NCBI GenBank assembly: GCA_965198045.1
Contig: CBDAOL010000011.1
Location: 310,001-374,000 of the forward strand
Length of the DNA stretch: 64,000 nucleotides
Origin: CBDDEC01 sp965198045
GTDB lineage: Bacteria > Chloroflexota > Dehalococcoidia > UBA2979
Direction of reading: 5' to 3'
Shown here piece by piece: positions 58,379 to 64,000 of this stretch (the stretch's first letter is position 1; each line of letters begins with the position of its first letter). A model generated the notes under the pieces. It searched no databases, had not been told where the DNA came from, and saw only the letters and a program-made list of their open reading frames with translations. A program made the position numbers and the translations under genes.

Positions 58379-59761
58379 CTACGCGGCCGCCACGGCGGCA
58401 GACCAGCCTCTTTGCCGGGGGTTGCCGTTCGCTGGCCAGGAGGACGGCCGCGCCCGGCGATAGAGCTTCTTGAGGTTGTGGGTGGCGGCGATCAGCTTCC
58501 ATTCGCTGGCGCACGAGGCGATCCCGCGCCGCATGAACCGGCGGATGCCGCGGTTCTCCTTGACGTCGCCGAAGACGGGTTCGATCATCCAGCGCCGCTG
58601 CTCGTAGAGACGCCGGCCACGCTGCGTCGCCAGCTTGCGATCCATCCGTTCACGGACGGAGAGCCCGGCAGGGATGCGCCCGCGCGGCGGTGCCGCGCCG
58701 ACGCGCCGGTTGCGGTCGCTGCGGGTCGCGAGCAGCAGCTCCGGACCTGCGCTCCCCGCCTGCCGCACGTTCGCCTCGGAGTAGTAGCCGGCATCAGCCA
58801 GCAGCACGCGCGCCGGCCCGCAGTGTGCGGCCTGCAGGTTGCGGTGCATCACCTCGATCATCGGTTGCAGCTCGTGCATGTCGGTCGCCTGTCGGCTCAC
58901 CTCAGCCGCGACGATGATCTGGTCGCGGGTCGTCACCGCCTGCACGTTGTAGCCTTGGAAGTAGCCGTGATAGTCGCGCACCACGCGGCTGTCCGGGTCG
59001 GTGACGTTCACCTTCGCACCCTGCTCGGGCTGCGGCGGCTTCGGGCGGCGCCCGCGCTGGTCCTTCTCCGCGCGGCTCCTGAGGCGTTGCTCGTAGTCCT
59101 CCTGCCGCTCCCGCTCTCGGGCCGCCAGTCGCTCCCGCGCCTCGTGCAACCGCTGCAGGCGCTCCTCGCGGTCCCTGAATCCCGGAGGCAACTCGTCGCC
59201 CCGCGCGTCGCCGAAGCGCGCGTTCTCCTCGGCGTCCACCCGCTCCGCTTCGTCGAGGATGCGCCGCACCTCGGCCTCCAGGTCCGCATCCGTGCGGTTG
59301 CGCTCACGGCTGGCGTTGGCGTGCAGCTTGGTCCCGTCGAGCGCGACCACCCCGACCCGCACCAGACCAGCCTCGGCGCACAGCCTGAGCACCTCGGCGA
59401 ACAGTCCCGAGAGCGCCTCCTCGTGCTGCTGGCGGAAACGGCAGATCGTCGCGTGGTCGGGGTGCTGGTTCGCGGTCAGCACCCGGAGGGCGATGTCCTC
59501 CCGGCAGCGCCGTTCGATCTGGCGGCTCGAGCGCTCGCCCTCGCAGTAGGCGTAGAGCACGAGCGCGACCATCATCGACGGCTCGTACGCCTTCCGCCCC
59601 CAACCGTCCTCGCGGTAGCGCTCGTAGAACGCGGTGAGGTCCAACTGGCTGACCGCATCGAGCACGAACCACGCGAGGTGGTCCCCGGGCAGCCAGTCGC
59701 GGAGGCTGGCGGGCATCAGGTATTGCTGGTCACGGTCGCACGGCAAGAAACGCTGGGTCAC
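58379..59761 (-). CDS. IS1182-family transposase
   Basis: A 460-residue DDE transposase. The N-terminal DUF772 region with LRDWLPGDHLAWFVLDAVSQ, YARR-like SRQIERRCREDIALRVL and ATICRFRQQHE is typical of IS1182 relatives. The catalytic acids are the Asp of VVALDGTKLHANAS, the Asp of LLADAGYYSEANV and the Glu of MIEPVFGDVKENRG. An Arg/Glu-rich coiled stretch (about residues 165-240) divides the catalytic core. No stop or frameshift is seen. It is the only gene of the element. Confidence 0.93.
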   Translation of the reverse strand: MTQRFLPCDRDQQYLMPASLRDWLPGDHLAWFVLDAVSQLDLTAFYERYREDGWGRKAYEPSMMVALVLYAYCEGERSSRQIERRCREDIALRVLTANQHPDHATICRFRQQHEEALSGLFAEVLRLCAEAGLVRVGVVALDGTKLHANASRERNRTDADLEAEVRRILDEAERVDAEENARFGDARGDELPPGFRDREERLQRLHEARERLAARERERQEDYEQRLRSRAEKDQRGRRPKPPQPEQGAKVNVTDPDSRVVRDYHGYFQGYNVQAVTTRDQIIVAAEVSRQATDMHELQPMIEVMHRNLQAAHCGPARVLLADAGYYSEANVRQAGSAGPELLLATRSDRNRRVGAAPPRGRIPAGLSVRERMDRKLATQRGRRLYEQRRWMIEPVFGDVKENRGIRRFMRRGIASCASEWKLIAATHNLKKLYRRARPSSWPANGNPRQRGWSAAVAAA

Positions 59762-59835
59762 GGCGGCACCTCGGAATCACTCCGCCCCCGCCGCCATGCT
59801 CATCGTATAGCGATGTCCCCCTCTTCGTGGGTTTG

Positions 59836-59852
59836 TGCGACAGCCTCAGCTA
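59836..59852 (-). repeat. Right terminal inverted repeat of the IS element
   Basis: The complement of the left end, reading TGCGACAGCCTCAGCTA on the plus strand. It lies 74 bases before the start side of the transposase gene, a space that should hold its promoter. Confidence 0.9.
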
Positions 59853-59924
59853 TCGGCTCGATATCGCAGCTTGTTGAACTGCTGCTCGCTCTCGCGATCT
59901 GCCGATTGGAGACTGACGGGGGCG

Positions 59925-59944
59925 GGAGCGGGGGCGACGGTCGA
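59925..59944 (+). repeat. 20-bp direct repeat, copy 2 (copy 1 at 56916-56935)
   Basis: GGAGCGGGGGCGACGGTCGA occurs at 56916-56935, just upstream of tRNA-Ser, and again here, 73 bases right of the IS element. The two copies have the same orientation and bracket the lipoprotein pair plus the IS. It could be a remnant of a recombination event or a local GC-rich coincidence. Confidence 0.5.
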
Positions 59945-59982
59945 GGGGCTGAGGCTTGCGCTATCCGTAAGCAGCCACTAAC

Positions 59983-59992
59983 GTAAGCTTAC
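59983..59992. promoter_or_regulatory. Perfect palindrome upstream of the SRPBCC gene
   Basis: GTAAGCTTAC, a perfect 10-bp palindrome, lies in a locally AT-rich patch 48 bases before the SRPBCC ATG. SRPBCC/AHSA1 genes are often controlled by ArsR-type repressors that bind short palindromes. No such regulator is present in the window. Confidence 0.3.
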
Positions 59993-60039
59993 CCTAACGA
60001 AACACCGATTGGACAGCCATACCCGACATCGTCTTTCAG

Positions 60040-60447
60040 ATGGACATCGAAGCGCCGCAGGCTCGCGTCGCCGACGCGATCGCGAGCCAGAGCGGGATCC
60101 GCGGATGGTGGACCGAGGCGGCGGAGGTGCCTGACGGCGAGGGCGGCGTGATGTCGCTCGGCTTCGCGATGGCGCCGGTTCCGTTCGAGCTTCGCATCGA
60201 GGAGCGCAGCGAGGATGCGGTGCGCTCCTCGATCGGTCCGTTCCCGCCACACTGGGCGGGCACTGAGATCCGCTGGCAGCTCGCGCCGGCCGAGGGCGGG
60301 ACGACTGTGATCTTCCGCCACGCCGGATGGCCCTCTGACGACGGCATGTTCGGCCCCACGGCCTTCACCTGGGGGCAGCTGATGCTCTCGCTGAAGGGCT
60401 ACGTCGAGGCGGGCTCGTCCGACCTCCGCCTGCCTGCGGCCGGCTAG
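60040..60447 (+). CDS. SRPBCC (AHSA1/START-like) family protein
   Basis: A 135-residue helix-grip protein: DIEAPQARVADAIASQSGIRGWWT at the start, FPPHWAGTEIRWQLAPAEGGTTVIFRH in the middle, and GLM-like final helix LMLSLKGYVEAG. It should bind a small hydrophobic ligand. The codons before the ATG (60040) read IPDIVFQ, the usual start of the family, with ATA in place of the expected ATG. The true start may thus be an ATA at 60019 or a mutated ATG. Function unknown. Confidence 0.75.
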   Translation: MDIEAPQARVADAIASQSGIRGWWTEAAEVPDGEGGVMSLGFAMAPVPFELRIEERSEDAVRSSIGPFPPHWAGTEIRWQLAPAEGGTTVIFRHAGWPSDDGMFGPTAFTWGQLMLSLKGYVEAGSSDLRLPAAG

Positions 60448-60451
60448 CCGC

Positions 60452-61333
60452 CTACAGCAACCCCGAGTCCTCGAGGACGCTGCGCATCGTGCTGCCGATG
60501 TCCGAGGGGTTATCGGCGACGGTGGCGCCGGCGGCGCGGAGAGCGGTCTTCTTGGCGTCGGCGGTCCCGGCCTCGCCGGCGATGATCGCGCCCGCGTGGC
60601 CCATGCGGCGGCCGGGTGGGGCGGTTGCGCCGGCGATGAAGGCGACGACCGGCTTCGACATGCCGCTGATGTATTCGGCCGCCTCTTGCTCCGCCGTGCC
60701 GCCGATCTCGCCGATCAGCACGATGGCCGCCGTCTCCGCGTCTGCCTCGAACAGCTCGAGGGCTTCGCGTTGGGAGGTGCCGATGATCGGGTCTCCACCA
60801 ACGCCGACCGAGGCCGATTGGCCGATGCCCGCGCGGGTCAGCTGGTCGACGGTCTCGTAGACGAGCGTGCCCGAGCGCGAGATCACGCCGACGTTGCCGG
60901 TCATGTAGACGTCTGTGGGCATGATCCCGGCGCGGGCGTGCTCGCCCGGCGAGATCACACCGGGGCAGTTCGGGCCGATCAGCGTCGTCTCGGAGGTGGC
61001 GAGGTAGCGCTTCACTTTGACCATGTCGAGGACCGGGATGCCCTCGGTGATGCAGATCGCAACGGGGATGCCGGCGTCTGCGGACTCGATGATCGCGTCC
61101 GCCGCGAACGGAGCCGGGACGAAGATCAGCGAGACATTCGCGTCGAACTCGTCGACGGCCTCGCGCACGGTGTTGCGGATCTGGAAGCCCTCGATCTCCT
61201 GGCCACCGCGGCCGGGGGTGACGCCGCCGACGACCTTCGTGCCGTAAGCCTTCGAGGTCAGCGCCTCGCGCTGGCCGGCCGAGCCGAAGCCCTGCACAAC
61301 GACGCGGCTGTTGTGGTCAAGCAGTACTGCCAT
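60452..61333 (-). CDS. sucD: Succinyl-CoA synthetase alpha subunit
   Basis: A 293-residue subunit that carries the active-site phosphohistidine. CoA-binding VVVQGFGSAGQREALTSKAYG at the start, CPGVISPG, GTLVYETVDQLTRAGIGQSASVGVGGDP (in part: GQSASVGVGGDPIIG) and RRMGHAGAIIAGEAGTADAK, with the His in GHAGAI, are all present. It forms ATP or GTP from succinyl-CoA in the TCA cycle. It follows sucC by 11 bases. Confidence 0.96.
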   Translation of the reverse strand: MAVLLDHNSRVVVQGFGSAGQREALTSKAYGTKVVGGVTPGRGGQEIEGFQIRNTVREAVDEFDANVSLIFVPAPFAADAIIESADAGIPVAICITEGIPVLDMVKVKRYLATSETTLIGPNCPGVISPGEHARAGIMPTDVYMTGNVGVISRSGTLVYETVDQLTRAGIGQSASVGVGGDPIIGTSQREALELFEADAETAAIVLIGEIGGTAEQEAAEYISGMSKPVVAFIAGATAPPGRRMGHAGAIIAGEAGTADAKKTALRAAGATVADNPSDIGSTMRSVLEDSGLL

Positions 61334-61344
61334 CGTCGCCTCCC

Positions 61345-62505
61345 TTACTGCGCGGCCTCGACGGCCTTCGTGGCCGCTTCGGCGAAGCCGTCGGCGCGGA
61401 TCAGGTCGAGGCCTGAGTCGTCGAGGATCTGCGCGCCCTCCTCGACGTTCGTGCCGGCGAGACGGACGACCGTGGGCTGCGCGAGCACGCCCTGGTTTTT
61501 CGCGTCGACGACGCCCTGCGCGATAATGTCGGTGCGCGCGAGCCCGCCGAAGATGTTCACGAGCACGGCGTCGACGCCCGGGTCGGAGCCGATGATCTTG
61601 AGCGCCGCGACCACCGTCTCTGGGTTGTTCGCGGTGCCGATGTCGAGGAAGTTCGCCGCGTCGCCGCCCGCGAACTTGATGGCGTCGAGGGTGGACATCG
61701 CCAGCCCGGCGCCGTTCACCAGGCAGCCGATGTTGCCGTCCAGCTTGATGTAGTTCTGGATGCCCGCGTCGGAGGCCTCCAGCTCCTTCTCCGCCTCCTG
61801 CGAGCGGTCGCGCTGCTCGAGCAGCGTCTGCTGCCGGAAGTCGGCGTTGTCGTCGGTTGAGAACTTCGCGTCGGCCGCCAGCAGCCGCCCGTCGCCGGTG
61901 ACGACCAGCGGATTGACCTCGGTTAGCGAACCGTCCGAGGCGATGAAGGCGTCGACGAGGTTCGTGATCACAGCGGTCGCGGGCCTGAGCAGGTCGCCTT
62001 CCAGGCCCAGCGCGAAGGCGAGCAGCCGGCCCTGGAACGGCTGGAAGCCGCAGGCCGGGTCGACGTGCACCTGGTGGATCGCGTTCGGGTTCGTGGCCGC
62101 GACCTCCTCGATGTCCATGCCGCCCTCGGGCGAGGCGATGACGACCGGCATGCCGCGCGAGTTGTCGATGGCGATGCTGAGGTAGAGCTCACGGGCGATG
62201 TTGATCTGCTCCTCGACGAGGACGGAGTTGACCGGCAGTCCGCCGGGGCCCGTCTGGCCGGTCACCAGCTGCATCCCGATGATCTCTTCGGCGGCGGCGC
62301 GCGCTTCGTCCGGGGAGTTGGCGAGCTTGACGCCGCCGGCCTTGCCGCGGGCGCCGGTGTGCGCCTGGGCCTTGATCACGGAGGTGCCGCCCAGCTCCTC
62401 GGTGATGGTCGCCGCTTCGTCGGCGGTCGTGGCGACGCGCCCCTCGGGGACGGGCACACCGAACTCGGCGAGCAACGCCTTGGCCTGGTATTCGTGGAGT
62501 TTCAT
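61345..62505 (-). CDS. sucC: Succinyl-CoA synthetase beta subunit
   Basis: A 386-residue ATP-grasp subunit, working with SucD. The N-terminus MKLHEYQAKALLAEFGVPVP, KAQAHTGARGKAGGVKLA, the ATP-grasp core with VEEQINIARELYLSIAIDNSRGMPVVI (in part: ARELYLSIAIDNS), EVNPLVVTGDG and the CoA-loop GGLARTDIIAQGVV are typical. The 131-base gap upstream carries the promoter of sucCD and that of the divergent phosphoesterase gene, but no strong -35/-10 pair stands out. Confidence 0.96.
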   Translation of the reverse strand: MKLHEYQAKALLAEFGVPVPEGRVATTADEAATITEELGGTSVIKAQAHTGARGKAGGVKLANSPDEARAAAEEIIGMQLVTGQTGPGGLPVNSVLVEEQINIARELYLSIAIDNSRGMPVVIASPEGGMDIEEVAATNPNAIHQVHVDPACGFQPFQGRLLAFALGLEGDLLRPATAVITNLVDAFIASDGSLTEVNPLVVTGDGRLLAADAKFSTDDNADFRQQTLLEQRDRSQEAEKELEASDAGIQNYIKLDGNIGCLVNGAGLAMSTLDAIKFAGGDAANFLDIGTANNPETVVAALKIIGSDPGVDAVLVNIFGGLARTDIIAQGVVDAKNQGVLAQPTVVRLAGTNVEEGAQILDDSGLDLIRADGFAEAATKAVEAAQ

Positions 62506-62636
62506 CGCAGGTTCCTCGGACGTTCCGCGGACGGTCGCGACCCCAATGGTGCGCGCCGCGCAGCATCGTAGCAGCGGGCACGGTGGGGTCTAGGTGACGC
62601 TCGCCCCTGCCGTCCGAGGCGGCGACACTGGCTCGC

Positions 62637-63152
62637 ATGGCGACGCGCATCCTCGTGGTTGGCGATACACACGTGCGGCGGTACGACGAGGTGCACGAGG
62701 CGCTCCGTGAGCGCATCGCCGCCGCCGATATCGCTGTCCACTGCGGCGACTGGGTCGGCATGCCCGCCGTCGAGGGCTTCCGCGAGGCCGCCCGGCAGGC
62801 GGTGGTCGTGCACGGCAACTCGGACGCTGTCGAGGTGCGCCGCGAGCTGGCGTATCGCGAGATCCTCGAGGTGGAGGGTGTCCGCATCGGCGTGACGCAT
62901 CCGGCGTGGGGCGGGCCGGAGTTCCCGGCGCAGCAGTTGCGCGGCGACTTCCCCGAGGCGGAGTACGGCCCGATCGACGTGATCTGCTTCGGTCACCTCC
63001 ACGTGCCGCTGGACGAGACGCACGAGGGCGTGCGCTATGTGAACGGCGGGCAGGGCTACCCGTCGTTCCTGGTCCCCGGGACCGTCGCCTGGATCGACAT
63101 CGACGGCGACGCACTCGACGTCACGATCGAGGAGTTCGCGCCGGCGGAGTAG
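62637..63152 (+). CDS. YfcE/MJ0936-type metallophosphoesterase
   Basis: A 171-residue calcineurin-like phosphodiesterase. The dinuclear metal site is visible: GDTHVRRYDEV (D-x-H), HCGDWVGM (GD), VHGNSDAVE (GNxD), and GVTHPAWG, FGHLHVPLDE (GHTH-like). The family hydrolyses phosphodiesters such as 2',3'-cyclic nucleotides. The ATG at 62637 is the first of the frame. It ends one base before the convergent LLM gene. Confidence 0.9.
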   Translation: MATRILVVGDTHVRRYDEVHEALRERIAAADIAVHCGDWVGMPAVEGFREAARQAVVVHGNSDAVEVRRELAYREILEVEGVRIGVTHPAWGGPEFPAQQLRGDFPEAEYGPIDVICFGHLHVPLDETHEGVRYVNGGQGYPSFLVPGTVAWIDIDGDALDVTIEEFAPAE

Positions 63153-63153
63153 C

Positions 63154-64000
63154 TCAGGCGCCGGCCACGGCCGTGCGGTAGTGCGGAATCACCTCGGTGG
63201 ACCAGAGCTCAACGAGCGCATCGCCTGCTCGTGTGTGAGGTCGCCCCACTGGAACGAGCAGACCATGTAGTTGGCGCCAGTGCCGGCGTACTCCTCCATG
63301 AAGGCACGGATGGAAGCGGGCGACCCGGCCATCACACCCCCGGCGATCTCACCCGGGAGACGCCGCCGCTGTTTCCGCGCGGCACGCTCCTCGGCCGATA
63401 GCTCCTCGAGTGCCTGGTCGAGGTCCCGCCGCTCCTCGACGGCGCGATGCCGATCGGGGCTGCGGCCATCGCCGTCGCCGCTATCGGTGCGACCGAGGAA
63501 CTGCGTCAGCTGGCGGCGTTCGGCCTCGAGACGGCGTGGCGTGCCGAGGTTCCAGCGGTAGGCCTCCCAGGCAGGCGTTGCGGCGGCGATGGCCTCGTCG
63601 TCGGTCTCGGCGACGACCACATGGACCACGAGGCCGATCTTGGGCACCGTGCCCTGGGCCGTCAGCGATCCGGCGCCCTGGTGCTCGTCCCAGAGGCGGC
63701 GGTAGCGGATCACGTTCGCCTCCAGCGAATCCACGCTGCCGACGACGATCGCGTTCATGCCGTGCCGCGCGGCGGTCTCCGGGTTGCGCATGTACCAGAG
63801 CGGCGGGTGCGGTTTCTGCTTGGGCCGCAGCCGCATCGGCACTGCGTCGAAGTCGAAGAACCGGCCGTGGAACGTCAGCTCCTCGTGGCTCAGCCCTTCG
63901 AGGAGCACCGCAAGCGTTTCGTCGTAGCGTTGCTGGTTCGACTCCGGGTCCGACTCCTGGCCCCAGAAGTAGGCCTCGAGGACCCCGCCGCGGCCGACGC
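63154..64000 (-). CDS. Luciferase-like (LLM) oxidoreductase, N-terminus outside window, apparent C-terminal frameshift
   Basis: The minus strand holds about 270 residues of an LLM-class flavin-dependent oxidoreductase: LTFHGRFFDFDAVPMRLRPKQKP, PPLWYMRNPETAARHGM and the late GSPASIRAFMEEYAG, GANYMVCSFQWGD. The frame stops at 63189 after MRSLSSGPPR. With one base added near 63211-63214 it continues ELWSTEVIPHYRTAVAGA to a TGA at 63154-63156, a normal family C-terminus. The first part of the gene lies beyond 64000. The cofactor, FMN or F420, cannot be decided. Confidence 0.8.

Larger units (their letters stand above)
58272..59852 (-). mobile_element. IS1182-type insertion sequence
   Basis: A complete element of about 1.58 kb bounded by perfect 17-bp inverted ends, TAGCTGAGGCTGTCGCA on the left and its complement on the right. 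It carries one transposase gene. The outermost bases next to the ends (GTGAG on the left, TCGGC on the right) do not form a target duplication, so the original duplication is lost, very short or the flanks have rearranged. The transposase is intact, so the element may still be active. Confidence 0.88.

Noticed and set aside
1..64000. CRISPR arrays, rRNA genes, replication origin
   Set aside because: No regularly spaced repeats, no 16S/23S/5S sequence and no dnaA-box cluster were seen on either strand.

Overview
This is a 64 kb, high-GC chromosomal window whose core genes point to a member of the phylum Chloroflexota, most likely class Dehalococcoidia or a close relative. The reasoning is indirect: a bacterial rpsB-tsf-frr-uppS-cdsA-dxr-rseP and ispG-proS-nusA-ylxR-infB-rbfA-truB layout, a short EF-Ts, MEP isoprenoid genes, F420/FMN luciferase-like oxidoreductases, an actinobacterial-type inositol phospholipid cluster, a small DUF5679-like zinc protein, and no lipopolysaccharide genes. 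No rRNA operon is present, so the placement is an inference. The density is about one gene per 0.85 kb and many genes overlap by ATGA, GTGA or TGATG.

Layout. 1-4.3 kb: a truncated radical SAM gene, a frameshifted membrane-anchored gene, a phosphotransferase, a TIGR04283-like glycosyltransferase, a CPBP protease and trpA. 4.3-4.6 kb: a gene-free, hairpin-rich stretch ahead of aroH-aroF (shikimate pathway). 6-9.6 kb: scpA, ribF, tyrS and a conserved hypothetical. 9.6-14.9 kb (minus): fabD, two tandem fabF genes (the upstream one with an apparent single-base frameshift) and recJ. 15-20.7 kb: NAD(P)HX repair, acpS, folD, prfB with the classic programmed frameshift, and a secreted HExxH peptidase. 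20.7-27.1 kb (minus): an inositol-phospholipid / phosphatidylinositol-mannoside-like operon (ino1, two acyltransferases, a PHP phosphoesterase, a PimA-like glycosyltransferase, a CDP-alcohol phosphatidyltransferase, a tandem thioredoxin-fold protein) with a divergent LysR gene.

28-45.4 kb (nearly all minus): a translation and MEP block. rpsB-tsf-frr-uppS-cdsA-dxr-rseP continues as ispG-isomerase-proS, but a plus-strand toxin-antitoxin-like pair sits between rseP and ispG. A strong rho-independent terminator separates proS from nusA-ylxR-infB-rbfA-truB. 45.5-47 kb: a FmdB-like zinc ribbon with a good sigma-70 promoter, dtd and a P-loop kinase. 46.5-51.4 kb (minus): the de novo NAD operon nadA-thioesterase-nadB-nadC, headed by two tandem 25-bp palindromes. 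A NrtR-type Nudix regulator lies 3.5 kb away in a miaB-nrtR-LLM operon.

51.4-60 kb is the most accessory part: secreted and lipoprotein genes, including three members of one Cys-rich lipoprotein family, a tRNA-Ser(GCU), and an IS1182-type insertion sequence with 17-bp perfect inverted ends. The window closes with an SRPBCC protein, sucCD (TCA cycle), a YfcE-like phosphoesterase and a truncated luciferase-like oxidoreductase.

Three genes show what look like small indels (near 0.5, 12.7 and 63.2 kb). They could be real lesions, but residual assembly errors of a long-read or metagenomic sequence would explain them equally well.
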